Shown here one piece after another: positions 1 to 8,282 of a stretch of DNA of 64,000 nt (position 1 is the stretch's first letter; every line of letters begins with the position of its first letter). The notes under the pieces were generated by a model. That model made no database searches. It saw only the letters and a program-made list of their open reading frames with translations, and was not told where the DNA came from. The stretch comes from Microvirga sp. TS319 (GTDB lineage: Bacteria; Pseudomonadota; Alphaproteobacteria; Rhizobiales; Beijerinckiaceae), in NCBI RefSeq assembly GCF_041276405.1, contig NZ_JBGGGT010000001.1, positions 1,285,501 to 1,349,500 on the forward strand. Reading direction: 5' to 3'. A program made the position numbers and the translations under genes.

Positions 1-820
1 GGCACACGCGGACGCGTGAAGACGCTCCAGTAGGCCAGCGCGAAGCCGACGAATGCGACAGACCACGGCCCTGCGCACCGGATATATGCATAAAATCCAA
101 ATCGGTACTCGCAATCCACGGAGAGGCGCGCGCCGGCGACGTTCCCTCCCCTCTGGCGGCATTATAGACGGCTACCCTCGGGCAGCCCGTCGCCGGGTGA
201 GGAACAGGCCGACAGTGATCGCTACTAAAAGGGCAGCGTCTCGGGTCCTGCAGAACAGCTTGAACAAGGGGGACAGTCAATCCAAGCGGGAGGCCTGGGT
301 TAATTGGAACATTGGCAAGCGCGAGGGCAGGCAGGGCCTCCGGACAATTATAGAGAGCTGAAAACCGTTGTGTCCTCCTAAGGATGAGAAACCATTAGGT
401 CTGCCATGAGCCCGCCGAGGGCTTGCGAGATCTCGCCGAGAGCCGGGCCCCAGGCTTGCGTCGAGGGCACTGTCGTCGATGCGACCGGTCAGGTCGGAGA
501 AGGCTTCGTCCAGCTTACGGATCCCCTGGCGCAGACTCCGAACTCCCCATCGCGAACAGCTTGCCCCAAGGGTAATGCACGCAGGGTCTTCGTTCTTCCC
601 CCAATGGGGGAGACCGGATTGACCCAGGTGCGACAGCGCACATGCCGGATCATGTCGGATTCGCCGCAGGTCCATCTCCACCATCTGGGGGACGATCGTT
701 CGCCGTTCGGCTGCAATCCTTGTGCTCGTTCAGCATTGATGGAGTTCGCAAGAATGACCTCTTCCAAGGGGACTGCCATCACCCGCTGCTCGTCGCCCAT
801 GTTCTCAATGGAGAAACGCC
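1..820. other. No supportable gene
   Basis: Open frames exist on both strands, but none has a convincing ribosome binding site, signal peptide or recognisable family motif. The longer frames overlap one another antisense, as expected in high-GC DNA. I see no RNA gene, repeat or mobile-element end here. A degraded gene or the end of a feature beginning before the window cannot be excluded. Confidence 0.4.
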
Positions 821-1102
821 ATGCGCATGCTTACCCATATCGTCGGTGCCGCAGCCATGATGTTGATTGGCCAGGGACCCACTCTGGCTGGCTGCCACCC
901 CTCGGATCCTGCCATACCGGTCGGGATCATCACTGGTGACGCGGATAAGGATACTTTCGGGCTGGCCTGCATCAGTGCCGAGATGGACCGAACCGGCTCC
1001 ACGACCATGATGTCTCCCCGGCACGTCATGCAAGTTGGGCCCGGAACCGGCGATGCCGAGAAAGACAGCTTGGGGTATGTCCAAGTTACTGGCGCCCAGT
1101 AG
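821..1102 (+). CDS. Small exported protein of unknown function
   Basis: A 93-aa product. The first 24 residues look like a Sec signal peptide: two basic residues, then a hydrophobic stretch ending in GPTLAG. A GGAGA sequence lies about seven bases before the ATG, which supports this start. The mature part has two cysteines (in AGCHPS and GLACIS) and two similar segments containing GDADKD and GDAEKD, so it may carry a short internal duplication. I do not recognise the family. It stands alone, more than 200 bp upstream of the cyclase gene on the same strand. It could also be a chance frame. Confidence 0.4.
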   Translation: MRMLTHIVGAAAMMLIGQGPTLAGCHPSDPAIPVGIITGDADKDTFGLACISAEMDRTGSTTMMSPRHVMQVGPGTGDAEKDSLGYVQVTGAQ

Positions 1103-1339
1103 AACAAGCAGGCGCGAACCAGCGGGGGATCCTGCCCCGAAGGTTTGAGCGCGATTGCTGATCTTGGTGCTCGGAGCGCATGTAGGCGGCTCTGGGCACT
1201 GAGCATGAGGGCATGGTAGTATCGGTGCCATCGCTCCGGTACTCCCTTGGGATAATGCTGATCCCGTCTACCCTTGGTGACGTCAGCCAGTACACTGATG
1301 CGGCCGCCGTTGGGGCGCGGTGACTGGAAGGCTGGGGTC

Positions 1340-3271
1340 ATGCGGATTCGGTTCGGCTTTCAACTCTCCGTCACGACACTGTTCGTAGCGGTGGTGCTTG
1401 CCGTCGGCCTCGCCCTGGTCTTCCTAAGCTTCGACCGCGCCCGCTCGATCACCCGGTCGGCGGCGTTGAGATTCATCGATCGGGTCGCCGACCACACGGC
1501 CGACCGCGTAAACGGACAATTCAAGGACGTACTCGACATCTTGGAAGTGCTGCGGCAACTCCAACCCGTCGAGTCCGGCACGATCCTCGGCAATCCATCC
1601 CTCTATGCAACGCTCGCAGCGCTCCTGCGTCGGCATGGGCAGCTTTACAACCTCTATGTCGGCTACGAGGACGGTGGGTTCCTCGAACTCGACGTACTGG
1701 ACCGGGCAGGACCTGCGGTCCGCGCCGAGCTCCAAGCACCGGTCGACGCCGCCTTCAGGCTGACTGTCATGGAGATACCGGCCGGAGAATCGACCCGGGT
1801 CCGCTTTACGTCCTATCTCTCTTCCGACCTCACCGTCCTCGCCCGGGACTATCGCGCAGCCGATTACGATCCACGCGAAAGGCCATGGTATCGGGATGCC
1901 TTCCGACCCGGAGCCGGTCCGATTACTGAGCCCTATGTCTTCAAGATCGCCAACCTGATCGGCTACACGGTACGGGCACCGTTCCCCCAAGGGCGCCGTG
2001 GCGTCGTGGCCGGAGACATTCTTCTCGCCGAGACAGATGCTTTTCTGCGTTCGCAGAAGCTCGGTTCCTCCGGCGTCGTGTTCATCTTCGATGACAGGGG
2101 ACGAGTCGTCGGCCATCCGCGCATGGCGGAGGTTCTGCGTGCCCAGGCGGCAGGCGCGGCGCTCGACCTGCCACGCCTCGGCCAGCTTGTGACCGTCGAC
2201 ATTGCTCAGCCATTGAACGCCTGGCGGCGGGGCGGGGCCTCACAGCAGATCTTCGAGGCGCCAGACGGGCGAACCTACGTGGCTGCATTCCGTTCGATCG
2301 GGACGGCCGGATCCTCGGGCCTGCGTCTTGCCGTCATAGCGCCGCTCGACGAGTTCTTCGCGGAGATCGAGGCAGGACGGCGTCAGCTGTTCCTCCTGGC
2401 GCTTAGTTTCGTCCTCGCGGCAATTCCCATTGTGTGGTGGATCGGATCGATGTTGTCGCGATCCATGAAGGCGCTGGCGCTTGAGACGGACCGCATCCAG
2501 AAGTTCGAGACCCGCGGGTCAGCGAGGCGGATCCGCTCTATCATCCGTGAGATCGATGACCTTGGACGATCCGTCGCCACGATGCAAACGGTGGTGCGAA
2601 CCTTCGCCAGCTTCGTGCCCAAGCGCCTCGTCGAGCAACTCGTCGCTACGGGTGACGCCCTCGAGCCCGGCGGGACGCGTCGCGAGGTCACAATCCTGTT
2701 CACCGACATCGCTGGCTTTACGGCCATTGCCGAGAAGGCCGATCCCGAGCAAGTCATGCTTCGCACCTCACGATATCTCGCCGCTCTGTCGGCAGTCATC
2801 ATGGAGCACGGCGGTACGGTCGACAAATTCGTCGGGGATGCCATCATGGCCATCTGGAACGCACCGGCTGACGATCCCGATCATGTCGCCCATGCCTGTG
2901 CGGCCGTACTGGCCTGCCGTGAGGCCAACAGGAACCTCAACGTGGAGTTCGAGAACGAGGGCTGGCCCGCCTACCGGACCCGGTTCGGGCTCCACACTGG
3001 GGAAGCGGTGGTCGGTACGATTGGGTCCGATGACCGCATGGCGTACACGGTCCTCGGCGCGGCCGTGAACCTGGCGGCCCGGCTTGAACCGCTCAACAAG
3101 GAATACGGCACCGAAATCCTGGTCAGCGAATCGATCCAATGCCAAGTGTCTGACCGTTTTGCGTTCCGAACCGTCGACACGATCCAGCCGAAGGGTTTTG
3201 AGGCGAGGATCCAAGTGTACGAACTTTGCGGTGAACGCAATGGACATTCCCACGGGAAAGATCGAGCCTGA
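1340..3271 (+). CDS. Membrane-bound class III adenylate/guanylate cyclase with Cache sensor
   Basis: About 643 aa. Order: a first membrane helix (residues about 8-30), a large extracytoplasmic Cache-type sensor region (about 35-345), a second helix (about 350-373), a HAMP-like linker, then a class III nucleotide cyclase domain (about 445-635). The cyclase domain has the metal-binding aspartates in LFTDIAGF and KFVGDAIMA and the transition-state Asn/Arg in VNLAARLE. The Lys before FVGD and the Thr in YTVLG fit bacterial adenylate cyclases, though substrate choice is not proven. It should sense a periplasmic ligand and make cAMP (or cGMP) in the cytoplasm. An in-frame start 66 bp upstream exists. 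The ATG at 1340 is preferred because GGAAGG lies eight bases before it and the membrane helix follows at once. Confidence 0.9.
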   Translation: MRIRFGFQLSVTTLFVAVVLAVGLALVFLSFDRARSITRSAALRFIDRVADHTADRVNGQFKDVLDILEVLRQLQPVESGTILGNPSLYATLAALLRRHGQLYNLYVGYEDGGFLELDVLDRAGPAVRAELQAPVDAAFRLTVMEIPAGESTRVRFTSYLSSDLTVLARDYRAADYDPRERPWYRDAFRPGAGPITEPYVFKIANLIGYTVRAPFPQGRRGVVAGDILLAETDAFLRSQKLGSSGVVFIFDDRGRVVGHPRMAEVLRAQAAGAALDLPRLGQLVTVDIAQPLNAWRRGGASQQIFEAPDGRTYVAAFRSIGTAGSSGLRLAVIAPLDEFFAEIEAGRRQLFLLALSFVLAAIPIVWWIGSMLSRSMKALALETDRIQKFETRGSARRIRSIIREIDDLGRSVATMQTVVRTFASFVPKRLVEQLVATGDALEPGGTRREVTILFTDIAGFTAIAEKADPEQVMLRTSRYLAALSAVIMEHGGTVDKFVGDAIMAIWNAPADDPDHVAHACAAVLACREANRNLNVEFENEGWPAYRTRFGLHTGEAVVGTIGSDDRMAYTVLGAAVNLAARLEPLNKEYGTEILVSESIQCQVSDRFAFRTVDTIQPKGFEARIQVYELCGERNGHSHGKDRA

Positions 3272-3314
3272 GGAGTTTGTCCTCGATCCCGGTGGTTACC
3301 TCGGTCGCCTCTCC

Positions 3315-3338
3315 GTAAACTACACGATGCTACAGGCG
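3315..3338 (+). promoter_or_regulatory. GTAA(A/C)CTAC direct-repeat element, copy 1
   Basis: The sequence GTAAACTACACGATGCTACA, followed by GGCG, matches 6435-6458 at 23 of 24 positions. Both copies have a TTGCTA(A/G)CG box 38-39 bases after their first base, here at 3354. The element reads as two roughly 10-bp half-sites ending in CTAC or GCTAC. That pattern suits binding by an OmpR/CadC-type winged-helix protein. It lies 157 bp before the secreted-protein gene starting at 3495. Confidence 0.55.
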
Positions 3339-3494
3339 GGCCATCGCGGACGCTTGCTAACGTGATGTCTGGATACGCCCCGTTCCCACAGGCGGCCTGC
3401 GGCAGTCCCAAGCCGCGAAGTGCCGCCCTGCAGCATGGCGTGTTCGAAAACTGACGTCCGTGATCGGCTCGAAGCCGGCAAAGGAGGGATCACT

Positions 3495-4145
3495 ATGAAG
3501 AGAGCATCTTCGAAAGCCATTCGGGTAGCCGCCGTCCTGACCATCCTGTGCGCTAGCGCGCAGGCCCAGGACGCCATCCGGCAGCCGGGTCAGAAGCAGA
3601 TCGGCAAGGTGAAGCCGGAAGTCGAACCGGCGCTGATCGTCATGAATTCCGGAGGAGCGAGACTCGAGGGCAACAAGCTCGTTCTCACAGGCGTCGCTCC
3701 AAACTCCATCATCTTCGCCGACCGGCCCGTGCGGGCGGCAGGCCACGCCCTGACGGCCCACCTCCTCGAGGAATGGGCCGTCGGCTCCGACAGCTTCGCC
3801 AAGGACCCGCCGAATGCAACCGTGTCGGTGTTCGACAAGGCCGGATCCACCGTGAAGGATGCTGTCGTCACCCTGAAGAACCCGAGGATGGAAGGCAGCC
3901 AACTCACCTTTGACGTGGCGGTGCTGGAAGGCGATCTGGTCAATGCCGACGGACCGGCGTCGGTGTTCATCGACATCATCGGCATGCCGTTCACGCCACT
4001 GTCGTTCGCCGGCATGGCCCGCCGGACCGCCTATCGGGGTGCGTTCTACGCCGGAGCGGCCGCCGCTGCGGCCGGTGCCTACGGCTACTACCATCCCTAC
4101 GCACCTCCCTACGCCTACCCGCCCTATCCCTATCGCCCCTTCTAG
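3495..4145 (+). CDS. Exported protein with Tyr/Pro-rich tail, unknown function
   Basis: 216 aa. The start at 3495 has a near-perfect AAAGGAGG Shine-Dalgarno seven bases upstream and a signal peptide ending in ASAQAQ (about residue 20). The central region contains the segments IIFADRPVRAAGH and KDPPNATVSV. I have the impression these occur in uncharacterised exported proteins of rhizobia, but I cannot give a family name. The C-terminus has an Ala/Gly run (about 180-190), possibly a membrane-interacting segment, followed by a Tyr/Pro-rich tail. The gene follows a copy of the GTAACCTAC-type element. Its TAG stop is also the first part of a repeat edge (4143 on), so the last residues may have been rewritten by repeat insertion. 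Confidence 0.75.
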   Translation: MKRASSKAIRVAAVLTILCASAQAQDAIRQPGQKQIGKVKPEVEPALIVMNSGGARLEGNKLVLTGVAPNSIIFADRPVRAAGHALTAHLLEEWAVGSDSFAKDPPNATVSVFDKAGSTVKDAVVTLKNPRMEGSQLTFDVAVLEGDLVNADGPASVFIDIIGMPFTPLSFAGMARRTAYRGAFYAGAAAAAAGAYGYYHPYAPPYAYPPYPYRPF

Positions 4146-4170
4146 CGAATCGTGCGGACCCGGCGGGCAT
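4144..4170. repeat. Solo edge of the dispersed palindromic repeat
   Basis: AGCGAATCGTGCGGACCCGG starts here, overlapping the stop codon of the upstream gene. It matches the 29-bp terminal inverted repeat at 13827-13855 apart from an A/C and a G/A change in its first 22 bases, then diverges. No matching right edge is visible, so this is a solo or decayed end. Confidence 0.6.
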
Positions 4171-4192
4171 GACGCGCCTTCACGTAAGCCTC

Positions 4193-4435
4193 CTACCTGC
4201 TGCGGTCCAGTTCGGCCTCGATCTCGGCCGCAAGCTCTCTTACCAATTCTCGGTACTCGGCACAGCGCGCCTCCCTCACGGGTGAGGAGGATTGTTCCCA
4301 GTGCACGAGGGCGGCCTGCGCCGCGGCGAAATCCTCGCACAGCGACTGGAAGTCTTCGTCCGTCCAGGCCAAATCCTCGATGGCATGTCCCCGGTCGGGA
4401 AAGCGGGCGATTGCGGCCTGGACGGCGTGCTGCAT
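4193..4435 (-). CDS. Small conserved hypothetical protein
   Basis: 80 aa, acidic and mostly helical by composition, with the segments SPVREARCAEYRELV and AAEIEAELDR. It resembles short uncharacterised proteins that I recall from Hyphomicrobiales, but no function is known to me. The start at 4435 is preferred because GGGG lies six bases upstream. A longer in-frame start at 4510 would overlap the regulatory element. The gene diverges from the TolB/TPR regulator. The GTAACCTAC-type element between them has the same orientation relative to this gene as the other copies have to theirs. Confidence 0.5.
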   Translation of the reverse strand: MQHAVQAAIARFPDRGHAIEDLAWTDEDFQSLCEDFAAAQAALVHWEQSSSPVREARCAEYRELVRELAAEIEAELDRSR

Positions 4436-4519
4436 GGCGTATCCCCGTTGCCGGGCTCGGGCGGCGCGGGTGCACCGTCCCACGGGCGCCAGCATCGCCC
4501 CATACCGCACGCACAGGGA

Positions 4520-4541
4520 GTATGTTACGGTAGGTTACGTG
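4520..4541 (-). promoter_or_regulatory. GTAACCTAC direct-repeat element, copy 2 (inverted)
   Basis: On the minus strand this reads CACGTAACCTACCGTAACAT followed by AC, which is two GTAAC(C/A)TAC half-sites spaced 10 bp. Its first 12 bases, CACGTAACCTAC, are identical to 6432-6443. It lies between the divergent 80-aa gene and the membrane regulator gene, so it could serve autoregulation. Confidence 0.5.
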
Positions 4542-4580
4542 ACGAGGCGTCTCGTACGCCCGCGGACAACGGACCGACCC

Positions 4581-6419
4581 ATGCTCGGTGGAAGCGACGG
4601 CACTGTCGGTGCCTCGCCGCAGGCGCAGTCGCCGCCTGCGGCGGTAGACGTGCGCGCCCAGCTCGAGATACTCCTTGCCAGCCCCGACCTCGACGCGCCC
4701 GCGCGGGCCCGCAGGTTTCTGCGCTACGTCGTCGAGGAGACGCTCGCTGGCCGCGCCGATCGCATCAAGGCTTATGCGATCGGCACTGAGGTGTTCGAGC
4801 GCGGCACGGACTTCGATGCCCAGAGCGACCCGGTCGTGCGCATCGAGGCCGGACGGCTGCGCCGGGCGCTGGAGCGCTACTATCTCTCCGATGGCTTGGC
4901 GGATACGGTGATCATCACCATCCCCAAGGGTGCCTACGTCCCGCACTTCGCCTGGCGCACGCCGCAGGCCGCGGAAGCGCATCCTGCCCCGGCCACCGTG
5001 TCGTCGCCCGGTCCCCCGGTCGATTCGCGGCCTCGGCGCTGGACGCCCTGGCCCGTCGCGATTCCCGTCGCGGTCGCTTTCCTTGTCCTCCTTGGCGGGC
5101 TTGTCTTTTGGGCCTTATGGCGCGGCGATGCGCCCCGTACGCTCCAAACTCCGGCCCACTTGTCCCACGGCGGGCCAACCCTCGTCGTGATGCCGTTCGC
5201 GGCCCTGGGCGAGGATCCGGCAGCCAGGACTTACGCAGACGGCCTGACGGAGGAGGTCCTCAGCCAGTTCGCCCGCTTCAAGGAGATCACCGTCCTCGGA
5301 CGGGAGACGTCGCGCAGCATCCAGCCAGGTGCGGATGCGGCGCGCATCCACCGTGACCTCGGCGTCCGCTACGTGCTGGAGGGCAGCGTCCGGGCAGCCG
5401 TGCACCGCCTGCGCATCGCGGGCCGGCTCCTCGATGCACAGTCCGGTGCCGTCCTATGGTCGCAGACCTACGACGAGGACTTGCAGGTCCGTGATCTCTT
5501 CACGATCCAGGATGACGTCGCACGCAGGGTCGCGACTGCCGTGGCGCAGCCCTACGGCGTCATCCAGCGAGCCTATCAGGCTCGAACAGGCGCCCGTCCG
5601 CCCGACGACCTCGAAGCCTATGGCTGCACGCTGCGATTCTACGAGTACCGGGCTGCGCTGTCGGAGGAGAGCCACTCCGCCATCCGGGCCTGCCTGGAGC
5701 AGGCTGTGGCGTTCCATCCGGATTATGCGACCGCCTGGGCGATGCTGTCCGTTCTGTATCTCGACGAGGACAGGTTCGGGTTCAATCCAAGGGCGGGGGC
5801 CAGCACTCCGATCGAACGTTCGCTCGATGCTGCGCGCCGTGCGATCCGCCTCGATCCGGAGAACGTGCGGTCGCTCCAGGCTCTGATGATGGCGCTGTTC
5901 TTCGCCCAGCAGCCCGCTGAGGCGCTGGAGGTCGGCGAGCGGGCGGTGGCGCTCAACCCGAACGACACCGAGCTGCTCGGCGAGTTCGGAACCCGTCTCG
6001 GCCAGGCGGGAGCCTGGCAGCGCGGCGCGGAACTGCTGGAGCAGGCGCTCGTCCGAAACCCGGGCCACTCCGGCTACTACAGTGGCACGCTGGCGGTCTA
6101 CGCCTACATGCAGCATGACTACGCGCGCGCCGAAGTTCTGATCCGGCAGGCGGCTCTGGAGAAGTTCCCGCTCTATCATTTCGTTGCCGCCGTCATCTAC
6201 GCCCAACTCGGCAAGGTGCCAGAAGCCACCGAAGCCCGCGACGAGTTCCTGCGCATGCGCCCGACCATCTTCGCGCACTGGGACGACGAGATGGCCAAGC
6301 GGAACTACCGACCGGAGGACGCGGCCCATTTTGCCGAAGGAGCCCGCAAGGCCGGCTTTCCGGTGCCGGCTTGGACAGCGGCGGAAGCCGTCCTTCAGGC
6401 GGCCACTCACCAGCGCTGA
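4581..6419 (+). CDS. Membrane regulator: winged-helix-like N-terminus, TolB-like domain, TPR repeats
   Basis: About 612 aa. Residues 10-115 hold a conserved module (RFLRYVVEETLAGRADRIKA, then DPVVRIEAGRLRRALERYY and IPKGAYVPHF). Its end resembles the recognition helix and wing of OmpR/CadC-type winged helices, where the usual pattern is an LRRKL helix followed by a VRGVGYRF strand. A single membrane helix (about 154-177) follows. Next comes a TolB/FlgO-like domain with VVMPFAALGED and a YVLEGSVR segment (about 190-330), then TPR-type helical repeats to the end. Such proteins are often annotated as adenylate cyclases, but no cyclase domain is present. I infer a one-component transcription regulator comparable in layout to CadC. 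An alternative GTG start at 4539 would overlap the putative operator, so the ATG at 4581 is preferred. Confidence 0.75.
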   Translation: MLGGSDGTVGASPQAQSPPAAVDVRAQLEILLASPDLDAPARARRFLRYVVEETLAGRADRIKAYAIGTEVFERGTDFDAQSDPVVRIEAGRLRRALERYYLSDGLADTVIITIPKGAYVPHFAWRTPQAAEAHPAPATVSSPGPPVDSRPRRWTPWPVAIPVAVAFLVLLGGLVFWALWRGDAPRTLQTPAHLSHGGPTLVVMPFAALGEDPAARTYADGLTEEVLSQFARFKEITVLGRETSRSIQPGADAARIHRDLGVRYVLEGSVRAAVHRLRIAGRLLDAQSGAVLWSQTYDEDLQVRDLFTIQDDVARRVATAVAQPYGVIQRAYQARTGARPPDDLEAYGCTLRFYEYRAALSEESHSAIRACLEQAVAFHPDYATAWAMLSVLYLDEDRFGFNPRAGASTPIERSLDAARRAIRLDPENVRSLQALMMALFFAQQPAEALEVGERAVALNPNDTELLGEFGTRLGQAGAWQRGAELLEQALVRNPGHSGYYSGTLAVYAYMQHDYARAEVLIRQAALEKFPLYHFVAAVIYAQLGKVPEATEARDEFLRMRPTIFAHWDDEMAKRNYRPEDAAHFAEGARKAGFPVPAWTAAEAVLQAATHQR

Positions 6420-6434
6420 CATCGCCACCACCAC

Positions 6435-6458
6435 GTAACCTACACGATGCTACAGGCG
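6435..6458 (+). promoter_or_regulatory. GTAACCTAC direct-repeat element, copy 3
   Basis: GTAACCTACACGATGCTACA, followed by GGCG, differs from the copy at 3315 at one position. A TTGCTAGCG box follows at 6473, 38 bases from the element start, and may be the core promoter. It lies 184 bp upstream of the DUF1254 gene and just after the regulator gene. Confidence 0.55.
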
Positions 6459-6618
6459 CGAACGCTCCGCCGTTGCTAGCGTCCGGGCAGTGGGCATGGC
6501 GATTCCGAAGAGTTCGCTCGCGGGTACCGCCGGGGCGAGGAGCCGCGGGTCAGGACCGTCCGCCGTGCCGGGTAAGTGTCGCGCAGTTCCCAGAATCCAC
6601 ACGCAACGGAGATTTGTC

Positions 6619-8064
6619 ATGACGATGAAACTGACCCGCCGCCAGGCGACGATCGGTGCCCTGAGCCTGCTCGCCGGGACCACGATGAGCACTGTCAGTG
6701 AGGCTCATCTGGGCGAACTCTTGGGCATCGACGAAGGCCTCGAGGATTTCTGGCTGGCAACCGACGCCTACGTCTACGGCTATCCGCTGGTCACCATGGA
6801 GATGACGCGCCGGGTCATCACCAACGTGGCCGCCCCCGAGGGCACTCGGGCCCCGATGGGCCAAGTCATCAAGCTTCGACACTATCCGGATGCCGCGTTC
6901 CGGGACGTGACCGCCCCCAATGCCGACACGCTCTATACGACCGCGTTCTTCGACGTCGGCAAGGAGCCCTGGGTGTTGAGCCTGCCGGACATGAAGGACC
7001 GCTACTATCTCATGCCGATGCTCGACGGCTGGACGACGGTGTTCCAGGTTCCCGGCAAGCGCACCACGGGCACCGGCGCCCAGACCTATGCCATCACCGG
7101 CCCCGGCTGGAGCGGCACGCTTCCGGCGGGCGTCAAGGAGTACAAGGCGCCCACAAACATCGTCTGGCTCCTCGGTCGTATCTACTGCACCGGCACACCG
7201 GAGGATTATGCCGAGGTGCACGCGCTCCAGGACCAGGTCAAGCTGGTGCCGCTCAGCGCCTATGGCAAGCCGTACACCCCGCCCGCCGGCAAGGTCGATC
7301 CCTCGATCGACATGAAGACCGCCGTCCGCGACCAGGTGAATCGCATGGACGCGGTGGCGTACTTCACCCTGCTGGCGGAGCTGATTAAGACAAATCCGCC
7401 GTCGGCGGCCGATGCCCCTGCCCTTGCGAAGTTCGCCCGGATCGGGCTCGTGCCCGGCCAGGACTTCGATGCGAGCAAGCTGCGCGCCGACTTCGCCAAG
7501 CGCATCCCGGAGATCGCCAACGACCGGATCATGATCCAGTTCAAGATCAACAAGGACGTCCACGACATCGATGGCTGGGGCTTCACGACGAAGACCGGCA
7601 TCTATGGTACCGACTACCTGATGCGGGCTCTCGTCACGGCGATCGGCCTCGGGGCCAACCGCCCGCAGGATGCGGTCTATCCGACCTCGCAGAAGGACGG
7701 CGACGGCCAAGCCTATGACGGAGCCAACAAGTACGTCATGCGCTTTGCCAAGGGCCAGTTGCCGCCGGTGGAAGGCTTCTGGTCGCTGACGATGTACGAC
7801 GGCGCCTACTTCTTCGTGCCCAACCCGATCAACCGCTACTCGATCAGCGCGCGTCAGGACCTGAAGACCAATCCGGACGGCTCGGTCGACCTCTACATCC
7901 AGAAGGACTCGCCCGGAGCGGACAAGGAGTCGAACTGGTTGCCTGCACCTGCCGGCAAGTTCATCCTCATGCTGCGGATGTACTGGCCGAACGAAAGCAG
8001 TCCATCGATCATCGACGGCACCTGGACGATCCCGCCTGTCAGGAAAGTCGGCGATCGGGCGTAG
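6619..8064 (+). CDS. Exported DUF1254/DUF1214 domain protein
   Basis: 481 aa. The N-terminus has TRRQATIGA followed by a hydrophobic stretch, compatible with a Tat or Sec signal. The DUF1254 part (about residues 40-190) has the characteristic AYVYGYPLV and NADTLYTTAFFD segments. The DUF1214 part near the C-terminus has EGFWSLTMYD and PAPAGKFILMLRMYWP. The family is periplasmic or secreted and of unsettled function. GGAGA lies six bases before the ATG at 6619; an earlier in-frame start at 6490 has no signal peptide of its own. The upstream gap carries a GTAACCTAC-type element, so control by the preceding membrane regulator is plausible. Confidence 0.88.
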   Translation: MTMKLTRRQATIGALSLLAGTTMSTVSEAHLGELLGIDEGLEDFWLATDAYVYGYPLVTMEMTRRVITNVAAPEGTRAPMGQVIKLRHYPDAAFRDVTAPNADTLYTTAFFDVGKEPWVLSLPDMKDRYYLMPMLDGWTTVFQVPGKRTTGTGAQTYAITGPGWSGTLPAGVKEYKAPTNIVWLLGRIYCTGTPEDYAEVHALQDQVKLVPLSAYGKPYTPPAGKVDPSIDMKTAVRDQVNRMDAVAYFTLLAELIKTNPPSAADAPALAKFARIGLVPGQDFDASKLRADFAKRIPEIANDRIMIQFKINKDVHDIDGWGFTTKTGIYGTDYLMRALVTAIGLGANRPQDAVYPTSQKDGDGQAYDGANKYVMRFAKGQLPPVEGFWSLTMYDGAYFFVPNPINRYSISARQDLKTNPDGSVDLYIQKDSPGADKESNWLPAPAGKFILMLRMYWPNESSPSIIDGTWTIPPVRKVGDRA

Positions 8065-8254
8065 GCGCACGCGACCGCTTCGCGCAACGTCGAGGAATCT
8101 GTTCTGGTATCGAAACGGGAGCGCCGGACCATGCGGCGCCTCACCAGCAGGAGGCTATGGCAACGGAAAGCGGCCCTTGCTGGGTGGTCCGGTCATCGCG
8201 TCGCGACAGCCATGATCTGAAACCGCTCCATCCCGGGCCCGCCCCACAGGTCCT

Positions 8255-8282
8255 CATGCGCCCCTTCTAGAAGGGGCGCATG
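8255..8282. terminator. Perfect 28-bp palindrome spanning the bisC stop codon
   Basis: The 14-base arm CATGCGCCCCTTCT and its exact complement AGAAGGGGCGCATG meet at the centre. The TAG stop of the molybdoenzyme gene sits at that centre on the minus strand. It lies between convergent genes, so a bidirectional stop signal is possible. No T tract follows on either strand, so intrinsic termination is uncertain. Confidence 0.5.

Noticed and set aside
53..361. 102-codon Arg-rich frame at the window start
   Set aside because: No ribosome binding site, no recognisable domain, and a composition typical of random high-GC frames.
3357..4982. 541-codon open frame on the minus strand
   Set aside because: It runs antisense to two supported genes, has an Arg/Gly-rich composition without any family motif, and is a typical high-GC shadow frame.
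4581..6419. Adenylate cyclase annotation for the TolB/TPR regulator
   Set aside because: Relatives are often labelled that way, but no class III cyclase motifs are present; the real cyclase is at 1340-3271.
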